Positions 47,628 through 56,137 of a stretch of 64,000 bases of DNA are shown piece after piece. The stretch spans positions 310,001 to 374,000 of the forward strand of contig NZ_CP147250.1 of assembly GCF_017316305.2 (NCBI RefSeq), read 5' to 3'. The first letter of the stretch is position 1. Every line of letters starts with the position of its first letter. The notes beneath the pieces are model-generated. The model was not told where the DNA came from and made no database searches. It was given only the letters and a program-made list of their open reading frames with translations. Source of the stretch: Enterococcus sp. DIV1094. Its GTDB lineage: Bacteria > Bacillota > Bacilli > Lactobacillales > Enterococcaceae. A program made the translations under genes and the position numbers.

Positions 47628-47989
47628 GTGTGGTAAACTCCCTTGTTTTTTATTTGGTACATCTCTTATTTTATGGATTCAATGTAAATTTCTAATGGAC
47701 TTCACGATAGGAGTAAATGAAGATTGTAAATCATTTGTAAAACAAGGGTTCTTTTCTTTGATAAGCTGACACATTGGTACGTCTGTTCTTTTAAAAAAAT
47801 CAGTGAAAAACTTCAAGCGATCCTCTTAACAAATTCATCGAACATTTACAAAAAAACGCAAAAATAAAGAACGATCCAGTGAATTTGTTCACTCACTAAA
47901 TCGTTCTTTTTCGATTTTCGATCGTCCTCTTCTTGATTTTACACCGTTGGTCTAGTTGCGATTGAGACACAGTTTACTCGCTTTTACTT
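47628..47989. other. Intergenic region between phnD and dagK
   Basis: About 360 bp. It should contain the phnD promoter. It holds a terminator at 47866-47912 for dagK; otherwise nothing recognisable. Confidence 0.6.
47866..47912 (-). terminator. Terminator downstream of dagK
   Basis: AAAGAACGAT and ATCGTTCTTT pair around an inner GTGAA..TTCAC; the minus strand continues ATTTTTGCG. A plus-strand T-run makes it bidirectional. Confidence 0.8.
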
Positions 47990-48874
47990 TTAGCAATAAA
48001 CGGATAAATGAGACGGTAATACTTGGATCGTTACCGGAAGCTTTGTTCCTTCATCGCCATCGATATTTGTTGCTAACTCTTCTTCATCTACTAAAGAGAT
48101 CACTAACTTCTCTGCTGTCTGATAAGCAAGATTTTCAGTCGTCGCATCGACGCCTTTGATCAGATCAGGAACGGCTTTTAAGGTATCCATAAATGAACGA
48201 TCTTTCAAATATACGAAGTGCAGCTTACCATCATTGATTTCGGCTTTTGGTAAAAGTGTTTCAAAGCCACCGACTGAGTTCGTCAAACCGATCAACAGTG
48301 TACTACTTTCGATTTCTTCATCTACACCGTCAACTTCTACACGGAACGTATAGGATTGCGTATTCGTCAGTTGCTTGAAACCTGAAACAAAATAAGCCAT
48401 TTTGCCTAGTTTGGTTTTCTTTTCAGGATCAACATCATTGATGGCTTCTGGAATCGTTCCGATCGCAACAACGTTCATAAAATATTGATCATTGATCTTA
48501 CCAATATCTAACGACTTGGTTGATTCGATTGAAAGATGTTCCAGCGCTTCTTCAGGTTCTAAAGGAATGTCCAACGCTCGGGCTAAGTCATTCACTGTGC
48601 CCAATGGAAAGAAGCCAAAATTGGGGCGATGCGCTTGTTCTGCCAAGCCGCTGATAGCTTCATTCACCGTACCATCCCCGCCCATCGCAAAGACACTATG
48701 GATTTGATCGGCGGCAGCTTCTTGCGCAAACTTCGTCGCATCCCCACTTTTTTCCGTATGCAAAACTGTCACTTCATCAAAAAGAGTACGCAATTTGTTT
48801 TCTGCCATTTCTTCATATTCTTTTGCTTTTTCTCCTCCAGAACTAGGGTTAACGATCAGCAATGCTTTTTTCAT
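47990..48874 (-). CDS. dagK: Diacylglycerol kinase (DagK/YegS family)
   Basis: A 294-aa lipid kinase: VNPSSGGEKAKEY (9-21), the nucleotide motif FAMGGDGTVNEAISGL (about 62-77) and FGFFPLGTVNDLARAL. It recycles diacylglycerol, which LtaS releases while making lipoteichoic acid, into phosphatidic acid. Later GIDGDEGTKLPV-type residues (ATNIDGDEGTKLPVTIQVLP) are the conserved C-terminal site. The ATG at 48874 after GAAAGGAAG is correct; 61 upstream in-frame codons overlap a terminator and are not coding. It is monocistronic. Confidence 0.94.
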   Translation of the reverse strand: MKKALLIVNPSSGGEKAKEYEEMAENKLRTLFDEVTVLHTEKSGDATKFAQEAAADQIHSVFAMGGDGTVNEAISGLAEQAHRPNFGFFPLGTVNDLARALDIPLEPEEALEHLSIESTKSLDIGKINDQYFMNVVAIGTIPEAINDVDPEKKTKLGKMAYFVSGFKQLTNTQSYTFRVEVDGVDEEIESSTLLIGLTNSVGGFETLLPKAEINDGKLHFVYLKDRSFMDTLKAVPDLIKGVDATTENLAYQTAEKLVISLVDEEELATNIDGDEGTKLPVTIQVLPSHLSVYC

Positions 48875-49262
48875 ACGATTTCTTCCTTTCTTGTTTGTTC
48901 TTTCTATTACAATAACATAAAACAAGAAAATTCTAAGTGATGATGCTACAAGAGAACACGCTAAAAAAGCCGTAGATCCTGAATACAGCATCCACAGCTT
49001 TTCAATAGTTATGATTGATTTGATGTAACAAGTACTGTCGCGCGAAATGCACCACATGACTCACTAAGAAAAGGCATTCGGAAGCACGGCTTATTCGGCT
49101 TTAACATCTCGTTGATCTACTTTCATGATCTCTTGTATCGATACTTGAAATAAAAAATAAACACTCACTTAAATTGATTATTGCACCTATCCATTTTTTG
49201 TTGAGGTCATGACGTTCGATCACTCATAAAACCAAATAAGCGGTGCTTCCGAAACACTTAGC
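48875..49262. other. Spacer between eutQ and dagK
   Basis: About 390 bp. It holds the dagK promoter region, two minus-strand terminators for the eut operon (49233-49267 and 48962-49003) and an inverted pair of CGGAAGCAC(C/G)GCTTATT(T/C)GG sequences (49079-49098 and 49233-49251). No gene is seen. Confidence 0.6.
48962..49003 (-). terminator. Second terminator after the eut operon
   Basis: AAAGCTGTGGAT pairs with ATCTACGGCTTT (wobbles allowed), followed by TTTTTTAGC on the minus strand. Confidence 0.75.
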
Positions 49263-49267
49263 TTATT
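49233..49267 (-). terminator. Terminator overlapping the eutQ stop codon
   Basis: AATAAGC(T)...GCTTATTTGG with an inner AAGTG/CACC-type stem begins at the eutQ stop; TGGTTTTATG follows on the minus strand. Confidence 0.6.
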
Positions 49268-49706
49268 GTGATTGCCAGTCTGCTGGATAAGTCACGTAGA
49301 TAAAACGTGCTTCCCCAGTTACTGAGAACTGGATACTCGTACTTTTCGGAATCAAGATCAGTTCGCCAGCTTTTGCAGAGACTTTACGCCCGTCGATCAA
49401 TATATCTAGCTGACCAGAAATCACGTAATCGATTTCGTCATATTCCAATGTCCAGTCAAAAGTCGTATCCGTCATTTCCATGATGCCGCAACCAAGGCGT
49501 GGACTTTCTTGTAATGAAAAGAGATCTTTCGTGTATACTCGATCCGCAGGGTTTCCTGTATCAAGACGATCTTCTTCAGAGACAGTCATTTCTGCTAGTC
49601 TAATTGAAGCCACTCCACTAGGATCGACCTGTTTTGCCGGCATCAATTTTTCCATCACTAATTGTCGTACTAAGTTTTCGATCATTTGACGATCCAATTC
49701 TGCCAT
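49263..49706 (-). CDS. eutQ: Ethanolamine utilisation cupin protein EutQ
   Basis: A 147-aa protein with a C-terminal cupin (about 75-140; YDEIDYVISGQLDILIDGRKV then GELILIPKSTSIQFS). EutQ from enterics has been linked to acetate-kinase-like activity and compartment assembly; this is the short form of Firmicutes. The first 20 residues (DRQMIENLVRQLVMEKL) form an amphipathic helix like encapsulation peptides, so it is probably luminal or shell-associated. It is the last gene of the eut run. Confidence 0.9.
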   Translation of the reverse strand: MAELDRQMIENLVRQLVMEKLMPAKQVDPSGVASIRLAEMTVSEEDRLDTGNPADRVYTKDLFSLQESPRLGCGIMEMTDTTFDWTLEYDEIDYVISGQLDILIDGRKVSAKAGELILIPKSTSIQFSVTGEARFIYVTYPADWQSQ

Positions 49707-49719
49707 TTTCGTTACGCTC

Positions 49720-50859
49720 CTATTCTACGATCGTTTGCTCTTTTGCAGTCGTTTTTTCTTTTACAGTTACTTCTTTTTCTTTCCCTAATAAACGATTCGC
49801 CATGAACACTGCCACAAAGATCGCAGTGATCCCGCCAACGATTTTTCCGACCATCATCGGGAAAATCATTTCTTTTGCCACACCGGCAGTGAAGCCTAAG
49901 TGATCGCCTAAGATGAATGAAGCAGACACTGCAAATGCCACGTTGATGATTTTTCCACGGCGATCCATATCTTTCAACATTTGGAACATTGGGATGTTGT
50001 TTGCTAATGTAGCCACCATGCCGGCAGCTGCAATTTCATTCATGCCTAACACTTTTCCTAATTTCATCAATGGTTTATTGAATACTCGCGTGATCACAGC
50101 GACTAAACAGAATGCACCGGCTAATGTCAATGCAATATCACCAACTACTTCAATCCCTTCTGTAACTGGAGCAATTCCTGGAATCAATGTGATATCGATC
50201 AATTGTTGGATCGCACCAACGATCAAGCCAGCGATTGCAACGATCACTACACCTTTACCAAAGACATTGAACCCTTTGATCATTCCTTGTGGCGCTAACC
50301 ATAGACCTACAATGATCAAAGCTGCAACGATCACGATCGGTAATAAGTTTGGTAAAATCATGCTCAATGGCATACCCGCAACTAAACCACCCGCTAACAA
50401 GCCTAGTGGAATTGTGATGATTCCGCTCAATACACCTGTTGCTAAGTATTGTTGATCTTCTTTTTCAATGATTCCTAAAGCAACAGGGATCGTGAACACT
50501 AAAGTTGGTCCCATCATTGCGCCTAAGATCGCACCGGCAAACAAGCCAGCTTGTGGATCATGTGCCATTTGTTGTGCCAAAGCGAATCCGCCCATATCGT
50601 TTGCTAACAAAGTCGTCGCAAACATGGAAGGGTCAGCCCCTAAAAATTCATATACCGGTACAACGATTGGGCTAAGAACCGTTGCAAGAACAGGTGCTAA
50701 TGTGATGATCCCGACCATTGATAAGGCTAATGAACCCATCGCCATCAAACCTTCTTCAAATTGTTCCCCTAATCCTAATTTGTTCCCGATACATTTATCG
50801 ATCCCGCCGATAACCATAAAAAGAACCATGATATACATAATGATTTCATTGATACTCAT
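49720..50859 (-). CDS. eutH: Ethanolamine permease EutH
   Basis: A 379-aa polytopic membrane protein with about ten segments; MSINEIIMYIMVLFMVIGGIDKCIGN-type start, ANDMGGFALAQQMAHDPQAG and LANNIPMFQMLKDMDRRGK are strongly EutH-like. It brings ethanolamine into the cell, mainly at low external concentration or pH. It lies 13 bp after eutN. Confidence 0.95.
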   Translation of the reverse strand: MSINEIIMYIMVLFMVIGGIDKCIGNKLGLGEQFEEGLMAMGSLALSMVGIITLAPVLATVLSPIVVPVYEFLGADPSMFATTLLANDMGGFALAQQMAHDPQAGLFAGAILGAMMGPTLVFTIPVALGIIEKEDQQYLATGVLSGIITIPLGLLAGGLVAGMPLSMILPNLLPIVIVAALIIVGLWLAPQGMIKGFNVFGKGVVIVAIAGLIVGAIQQLIDITLIPGIAPVTEGIEVVGDIALTLAGAFCLVAVITRVFNKPLMKLGKVLGMNEIAAAGMVATLANNIPMFQMLKDMDRRGKIINVAFAVSASFILGDHLGFTAGVAKEMIFPMMVGKIVGGITAIFVAVFMANRLLGKEKEVTVKEKTTAKEQTIVE

Positions 50860-50871
50860 CGTAAATCTCCT

Positions 50872-51132
50872 TTATTCTTCAATTGAATCAATTACACCGA
50901 CAATCATTGCATCAATAGGTGTATCTGGATCACCAGCTGAAATTCTGGCAGCTTGCCCTTTGCTGATCAATACCTTGTCACCGACACCGGCACCGGCATT
51001 GTCTGCTGCGACAATAAATCCTATTTTCGTTTCTTTCTCATCTAATACATCGACCATCAGTAATTTCCAACCATTTAGTTTTTCATCTTTTCTGGTCGAC
51101 CATAGACTTCCAGTCACTTTCCCTAATAGCAT
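50872..51132 (-). CDS. eutN: Microcompartment pentameric vertex protein EutN
   Basis: An 86-aa BMC-P protein (EutN/CcmL family) that caps the vertices of the ethanolamine microcompartment. MLLGKVTGSLWSTRKDEKLNG, VAADNAGAGVGDKVLISKG and the closing DAMIVGVIDSIE are the family blocks. Length is typical. Confidence 0.94.
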   Translation of the reverse strand: MLLGKVTGSLWSTRKDEKLNGWKLLMVDVLDEKETKIGFIVAADNAGAGVGDKVLISKGQAARISAGDPDTPIDAMIVGVIDSIEE

Positions 51133-51145
51133 ACGTGATCCCTCC

Positions 51146-51754
51146 TCATTTGAATAAACGATTTCTTAGCGCATATTCCTCTGCTAAGGGTGTCAACCGT
51201 TCTTGACTCGTTAAATCTATTCTATTTGTTTGTTGCAACCGCTGGATCAATTGCTTCTCCGTCACATATTTCCGGCTAGGCAACTCCTTCGCTAACGGCT
51301 TTTTCCGACAACTCGCTAAAAATGCGTTGTAGCCTGTGTTTTCCTGTTCGAAAAAGTACATCCCGTAGCGTTCGCATTGCTTTGCTAGTTCATTGACTTT
51401 CTTTTTTAAGTGATACTTCATTTTGCTCGAATCATTCGCTGACTCAGCTTGCAAAACTAGTACAGGCTTTCCTGCGAACAAAAAAGAAAGAATACTCGTC
51501 GTTTGATGATCTGTCGGAAGTAATTGAGCGATAGCAGCCAACTGAGAAAGACTGACGTGTGGGACAACTAAGCCATCACATTTTGTTGGATCTTGCCCTT
51601 CTATCCAATCGACCATTGATAGATCAGCGAATAACGTTTGAGGATAACCTGCTTTTGCCTCTGTCAACGCTAACTGATAGTCAGCTGGAGGCAATCGTTT
51701 CATCAGCATTTCTGTGACTTGCTGAATCACTTTTTCAATCTCCGTTACCTTCAC
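51146..51754 (-). CDS. Uncharacterised eut-locus protein, probably luminal
   Basis: A 202-aa protein found between pduL/eutD and eutN, where other Firmicute eut loci have a protein without a proven function. It resembles the flavoprotein-like eut hypothetical group (TIGR02536-type) only weakly as far as I can judge. The first 20 residues (EIEKVIQQVTEMLMKRL) form an amphipathic helix like an encapsulation peptide. The middle has alternating beta/alpha blocks (GLVVPHVSLSQLAAIAQLLP, LSFLFAGKPVLVLQAE). The C-terminus ends LTPLAEEYALRNRLF. No catalytic motif is evident. Confidence 0.75.
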   Translation of the reverse strand: MKVTEIEKVIQQVTEMLMKRLPPADYQLALTEAKAGYPQTLFADLSMVDWIEGQDPTKCDGLVVPHVSLSQLAAIAQLLPTDHQTTSILSFLFAGKPVLVLQAESANDSSKMKYHLKKKVNELAKQCERYGMYFFEQENTGYNAFLASCRKKPLAKELPSRKYVTEKQLIQRLQQTNRIDLTSQERLTPLAEEYALRNRLFK

Positions 51755-51766
51755 GAAATCCCCTCC

Positions 51767-52399
51767 CTATTTACAAATATAGCCACGATCTCCTTTGTTC
51801 AATCCACAAGCATTTGCTTCATCGTAATCAATGTGCATATACGTTGCAAAATCTGGACTGACGCGAACCACGACATCATCAAAGATCAGTGGACGACTTG
51901 CTTCCACACGTACTTTCACTGTTTGACCATTGACTACTTGATTTTTATCTGCATCTTCTGGTGTCATGTGGATATGTCGTTTTGCTACGATCAATCCTTT
52001 TTCTAGTTGAACAGCTGACTCACCGTTCATTAAGACAACACCTGGTGTTCCTTCGATTTTGCCACTTTCTCTGACGGGCACGCGACTACCTAAAATACGT
52101 GTATCCGTCATCGATACTTCGACTTGTGACTCGGCGCGTTCAGGTCCTAAAATAACGACATTTTGGAATAAGCCTTTTGGACCTGCGACAGTGATCCGCT
52201 CTTTGCAGACATACTGACCGGGTTGAGACAATTCTTTTACTTTCGTTAATTGGTATCCAGGACCAAATAATGCATCGATATCTTTACGGCTCAAATGCAC
52301 GTGTCTTCCTGAAGCTTCTACTTCAAAAGAATTTTGCTGTGACTGGATACGTTGGACTACTTCATTGATAATTTCATTTAAATGATCCAATCGGTTCAT
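51767..52399 (-). CDS. eutD: Phosphotransacylase PduL/EutD type
   Basis: A 210-aa PduL-fold phosphotransacetylase (not the Pta type) that converts acetyl-CoA to acetyl-phosphate and recycles CoA inside the compartment. Two zinc/histidine motifs are visible: SGRHVHLSRKD (about 31-41) and AKRHIHMTPEDAD (about 140-152), with GPERAESQVEVSMTD between them. The N-terminal LDHLNEIINEVVQRIQS helix looks like an encapsulation peptide. Confidence 0.92.
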   Translation of the reverse strand: MNRLDHLNEIINEVVQRIQSQQNSFEVEASGRHVHLSRKDIDALFGPGYQLTKVKELSQPGQYVCKERITVAGPKGLFQNVVILGPERAESQVEVSMTDTRILGSRVPVRESGKIEGTPGVVLMNGESAVQLEKGLIVAKRHIHMTPEDADKNQVVNGQTVKVRVEASRPLIFDDVVVRVSPDFATYMHIDYDEANACGLNKGDRGYICK

Positions 52400-52402
52400 C
52401 TC

Positions 52403-52981
52403 CTACTCGTTTTTCGGCAGTTGAATAATACTTTGCAATTCTTCTGCCCATAACATAAAAATAGCTAAGTATGCTGGAAGTTCTGCTTCCAACAATTGAC
52501 TGACTTTTTCTACTTGATACTCGATCTCATTGATTGAATAGCGCAAGATTCTTCGTTGCAAGGGGGAACGATAGATCATTCCTGAAAGTCGAGGTGGATG
52601 AGCTGAGAGCGTTTTCCCATCGAATCGACTAAAGTTTGCTAACCACTCTTGCTGATATTCTAAATACAACCAACCTTCAGCATACATATCGTTTTCTTCC
52701 AATAGATGAAAGAACAGCAGATTTTTCAGCTTCTTTATTTCTAAACAGATTTTTCGTTGCACACTTGGCAGCAACGTTTCTTGTTCAAAAAGAGGTTGCT
52801 TCGATTGCCCCATTGGAGAAGAAACGAGATTTTCTCGCATGAGCGGAATATGATGTTCACGTAAATAGCTAGAAGCTGCGGGAGTCAAAAGACAATCTTT
52901 TGAAACGACGAAAGTGCTTCCTGATTGGATTTCTTTCTTCCGAAACATGTGCCGTAACTGGTCTTCTGTGATCACACCCAT
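52403..52981 (-). CDS. eutT: Cobalamin adenosyltransferase EutT
   Basis: A 192-aa protein of the EutT group: a short N-terminal domain (GVITEDQLRHMFRKKEIQSG, VSKDCLLTPAASSYLREHHIPL) and an all-helical adenosyltransferase domain (about 70-190; CLEIKKLKNLLFF, SGMIYRSPLQRRILRYSINEIEY). It makes adenosylcobalamin for EutBC. It lacks the CCxxC metal motif described for Salmonella EutT, so its metal use may differ. The ATG at 52981 after AAAGGAG is preferred to a start seven codons upstream. Confidence 0.85.
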   Translation of the reverse strand: MGVITEDQLRHMFRKKEIQSGSTFVVSKDCLLTPAASSYLREHHIPLMRENLVSSPMGQSKQPLFEQETLLPSVQRKICLEIKKLKNLLFFHLLEENDMYAEGWLYLEYQQEWLANFSRFDGKTLSAHPPRLSGMIYRSPLQRRILRYSINEIEYQVEKVSQLLEAELPAYLAIFMLWAEELQSIIQLPKNE

Positions 52982-53037
52982 ATGACGCTCTCCTTTCTCC
53001 AATGGATTATTTCAAAGCATTGATCTCGTCTTGGAAA

Positions 53038-53092
53038 CAAGCCAAATGAGCCAAAAATATAAGGAGTATTTTCGGTTCATTTGGCTCTTGTT
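53038..53092 (-). terminator. Hairpin between eutM and eutT (attenuator or processing site)
   Basis: GCCAAATGAGCC and GGTTCATTTGGC form a 12-bp stem around a 21-base loop; only a weak TTGTTT follows on the minus strand. It probably lowers eutT and later gene expression relative to the abundant shell protein EutM. Confidence 0.6.
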
Positions 53093-53117
53093 TCATTTTA
53101 GACGTCTCTTACGATGA

Positions 53118-53402
53118 TTATTCAGCAACTTTTGGTAAAATCGCATCTACTTCAGTGTGAGGACGTGGGATCACATGAACAGATAATAATTCACCAACAC
53201 GTTCAGCAGCGGCAGCACCAGCATCAGTTGCTGCTTTTACAGCGCCAACATCGCCACGAACCATGATTGTTACTAATCCGCCACCAACTTGTTCTTTACC
53301 GATCAATGTTACGTTTGCTGCTTTCACCATTGCATCTGCTGCTTCAACAGCACCTACTAATCCACGAGTTTCGATCATTCCTAAAGCGTTTGTACTTGAC
53401 AT
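53118..53402 (-). CDS. eutM: Major BMC-H shell protein EutM
   Basis: A 94-aa hexameric shell protein (single BMC domain): [26 protein letters not shown], the [23 protein letters not shown] block and [12 protein letters not shown] at the end. It forms the facets of the compartment. Gly/Ala-rich composition and strong AGGAGG ribosome site suggest high expression. Confidence 0.95.
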   Translation of the reverse strand: MSSTNALGMIETRGLVGAVEAADAMVKAANVTLIGKEQVGGGLVTIMVRGDVGAVKAATDAGAAAAERVGELLSVHVIPRPHTEVDAILPKVAE

Positions 53403-53450
53403 TATAAATTCCTCCTATGGTATGTTTATCATTAATATATATATTACATA

Positions 53451-54923
53451 TTATTGTAATCGAGCTAATACTTGGGCAACGAGTGTATCGATCAACTCAT
53501 CTTTGTTGCCCGCTTGGTTGTTTGTTTCTTGTGTTGGCATTTGAGCGCCAGCGCCAAATTCTTGACGGATATCTGCTAAATCAGTGACACCGTAAGCGAC
53601 ACGTCGAACATTGAATAGATTTTCTACGCCGATGTTGTCAGAGGTAGAACTGCCACCAACTGCGCCACAGCCTAGCGTTAATGCTGGCACTAAGCCAGTT
53701 GAAGCCCCAATTCCTCCTAATGAACCTGCTGTATTGATCAACAGACGAGAAACTGGTTTTCTTAAGCCGAATTCACGGACGACTTCTTTGTTTTCAGTAT
53801 GGATACACATTGTGTGTCCTGCACCTTCACCTTTTAAGATCTCAACGGATAGATCGCAAGCTTCTTGCCAGTTTTCAACCGTGTAAAAGGCGATGATCGG
53901 TGCTAATTTTTCTCTTGAGAATGGATACTTGATCCCAACATTGCTTTCTTCTGCCACGATCAGACGACGATCGAATGGGATATTCAAGCCAACTAATGAA
54001 GCAATATGGCGAACAGAACGGCCAACGATTTGCGGATTCATCGTGCCATTTGGTCGTAAGATGAAACGAGATAATTTATCCGCTTCGTCTGGACTCAAGA
54101 AGTAAGCACCTTGTTTGATCAATTCAGCTTTAACTGCTTCACGATTGACTTTTTCCACGATGATCGACTGTTCCGATGCACAGATCGTGCCATTATCAAA
54201 TGTTTTAGAATCCATGATGCGCTTCACCGCCATTGGGATCAATGCGCTGCGTTCGATATACGCAGGGCCATTTCCTGGACCTACGCCGATGGCTGGCGTT
54301 CCTGAAGAATACGCCGCTTTGACCATGGCGTTACCACCAGTAGCTAAGATCAAGTTCGTATCTTTATGCGTCATCAATTCTTTTGTTGCTTGCATCGTTG
54401 GTGTCGTGATCACTGACACGCTCTCTTTTGGTCCACCCGCAGATTCAACCGCTGAACGGATGATCTCAACTGTCGCTTGGATCGATTGTAAGGCGTTTGG
54501 ATGTGGCGAGAAAACGATACTATTCGCCGCTTTCAATGCGATCAAGGCTTTATAGATCACTGTTGAAGTCGGATTTGTCGATGGGATCAATCCAGCAACC
54601 ACCCCAACAGGTACGGCAATCTCCGTTACCTTTTTCTGTGGGTCATCATTGATGACACCTACTGTCTTCGTATTTTTGAATTCTTCATAAACGATTTTTG
54701 AAGCAAAAGCATTTTTGATGATTTTGTCTTCATAGATCCCGAAGCCAGTTTCTTCATTCGCCATTTTTGCTAGACGCTCACGCTGTGCGAATGTTGCGTC
54801 TGAAACTGCTTTGACGATTTGGTCGATTTGCGTTTGCGAAAAAGTTTCTAATACTTTTTGTGCATTCTTAGCAGCTGCGATCAAATCTCTCGTTTCTTGA
54901 ATCGAGCGTAAATCTTTATCCAC
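53451..54923 (-). CDS. eutE: CoA-acylating acetaldehyde dehydrogenase EutE
   Basis: A 490-aa aldehyde dehydrogenase that turns acetaldehyde and CoA into acetyl-CoA with NAD+. The catalytic Cys is in DNGTICASEQSII (about 250), and GVGPGNGPAYIE precedes it. The C-terminus (about 472-490, DELIDTLVAQVLARLQ) is an amphipathic helix, a likely encapsulation peptide. It overlaps the next shell gene by 1 bp. Confidence 0.95.
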   Translation of the reverse strand: MDKDLRSIQETRDLIAAAKNAQKVLETFSQTQIDQIVKAVSDATFAQRERLAKMANEETGFGIYEDKIIKNAFASKIVYEEFKNTKTVGVINDDPQKKVTEIAVPVGVVAGLIPSTNPTSTVIYKALIALKAANSIVFSPHPNALQSIQATVEIIRSAVESAGGPKESVSVITTPTMQATKELMTHKDTNLILATGGNAMVKAAYSSGTPAIGVGPGNGPAYIERSALIPMAVKRIMDSKTFDNGTICASEQSIIVEKVNREAVKAELIKQGAYFLSPDEADKLSRFILRPNGTMNPQIVGRSVRHIASLVGLNIPFDRRLIVAEESNVGIKYPFSREKLAPIIAFYTVENWQEACDLSVEILKGEGAGHTMCIHTENKEVVREFGLRKPVSRLLINTAGSLGGIGASTGLVPALTLGCGAVGGSSTSDNIGVENLFNVRRVAYGVTDLADIRQEFGAGAQMPTQETNNQAGNKDELIDTLVAQVLARLQ

Positions 54924-55465
54924 TATAGGGTCACTCCTTTAATTTCTGCCATGATCGCCTCTACTAATGCTTGTTTGCTTGCAGATTTGATTTCTGATGG
55001 TTTTAATTGTTTGACATTCAATTTGTAGGCTTCTTTTCGTAACTCAGCGACACGCTTTGCTTGTAATTCTGCTCGACGATCTTTTGTTTCACTGACCTTC
55101 TCTGGTTCGACCGGAGCTTCAACTTGTACTGGCGCTACGGGTTCTACCAAGTGTTCAGGCGTTACTTCTGTGACACTTTCTTCTGCTTGTGGTTTTTGAA
55201 AAAGAATTTGTGTCTGTTCATCAACACGTGAGATCACATGATGTGAGATCAAGCAGTTTAATTGTTTCGCTATAACCATACCGGCATCGACCGCTGCATT
55301 GACAGCTGCAACATCCCCGCTTAGTTGGACGGTTGTTAGGCCGCCTTTGATGATCTCCGCATTCAACAAATTCACATCTGCTGATTTCAAAGCCGCATCG
55401 CTGACACTGACTGCGCCTAAAAATCCGCGAACTTCAATCATTCCAATCGCATTCATTCGTGACAC
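54923..55465 (-). CDS. eutK: BMC shell protein with a SAP/Rho-N-like C-terminal tail (EutK-like)
   Basis: A 180-aa protein: BMC domain (1-85; AIGMIEVRGFLGAVSVSDAALKSADV), a Val/Pro/Glu-rich linker (90-125) and a basic helical tail (about 130-178; RVAELRKEAYKLNVKQL then SASKQALVEAIMAEIKG) that looks like a SAP or Rho N-terminal motif. E. coli EutK also has a nucleic-acid-binding-like C-terminus but of another fold. It may recruit RNA or DNA, or bind cargo or another shell protein. The shell role is sure, the tail's role is not. Confidence 0.85.
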   Translation of the reverse strand: MSRMNAIGMIEVRGFLGAVSVSDAALKSADVNLLNAEIIKGGLTTVQLSGDVAAVNAAVDAGMVIAKQLNCLISHHVISRVDEQTQILFQKPQAEESVTEVTPEHLVEPVAPVQVEAPVEPEKVSETKDRRAELQAKRVAELRKEAYKLNVKQLKPSEIKSASKQALVEAIMAEIKGVTL

Positions 55466-55469
55466 TCCC

Positions 55470-56123
55470 TTAGTAACTCAACGGATTTTCTGCGATCCGT
55501 TGAACAACTTGTTCAAAAGCAGTACAAGCTGCTTTACATGCTGATTGACTACCAGTTAAAAGTGCCCCACCAAAGTTTGTTTCAGATGGTGGTCCGAAGA
55601 AACTACAGATTTCAACATCCGCTGCTTTCAGTGCTGCATCTAGTGCAACCATTGCTTCTAAAGGCGGCGCGATCAAGTAAGCAATTGCTTCGCCTTCACG
55701 AATGTTGGCTTCTTTTGATAAATATCTTCCAGAACGAGAAACCACATGGGCAAAGTACACGATACTATCATCGTCATTTGCGCTGATAAAGCTTGCTTCT
55801 TGTTCGATGACTTGTGTCACTACGGATAGTCCGCTTGTGATCTCTGCCGGACTTGGTCCAGCGATGATCCCAATCACTTCACCTGCTAGTTTCGTAGAGG
55901 CATTCGCCGCTCCTGCATACATACTTTTTGCATAGACAACTTGTACTTCCGCAGCCTTTGTTGCTTCATCTAAAGCCACATAAGTCACATCATCACAATC
56001 TGATGTCACGATACCTAATGAGCGCATCCCTGGTGTCAGGCCAAATTGCTCTGCTAATGCAGCATCTACATTTGGAATAACTTGAACACTTAAGACGTTT
56101 GCGCCTAAACGATCATTTTTCAT
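55470..56123 (-). CDS. eutL: Trimeric BMC-T shell protein EutL
   Basis: A 217-aa tandem-BMC (BMC-T) protein forming trimers with a gated pore for large substrates or cofactors. MKNDRLGANVLSVQVIPNVDAALAEQFGL-type start, GIVTSDCDDVTYVALDEATKAA and the second BMC (FFGPPSETNFGGALLTGSQSACKAAC) are EutL hallmarks. It follows eutC by about 15 bp. Confidence 0.95.
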   Translation of the reverse strand: MKNDRLGANVLSVQVIPNVDAALAEQFGLTPGMRSLGIVTSDCDDVTYVALDEATKAAEVQVVYAKSMYAGAANASTKLAGEVIGIIAGPSPAEITSGLSVVTQVIEQEASFISANDDDSIVYFAHVVSRSGRYLSKEANIREGEAIAYLIAPPLEAMVALDAALKAADVEICSFFGPPSETNFGGALLTGSQSACKAACTAFEQVVQRIAENPLSY

Positions 56124-56137
56124 CGATTATTCTCCTC

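Noticed and set aside
49913..51157. Long plus-strand frames over eutH, eutN and the following gene
   Set aside because: Codon-bias shadows of genes on the other strand without ribosome sites.
54115..54555. 146-codon plus-strand frame over eutE
   Set aside because: Antisense shadow of a well-conserved dehydrogenase.
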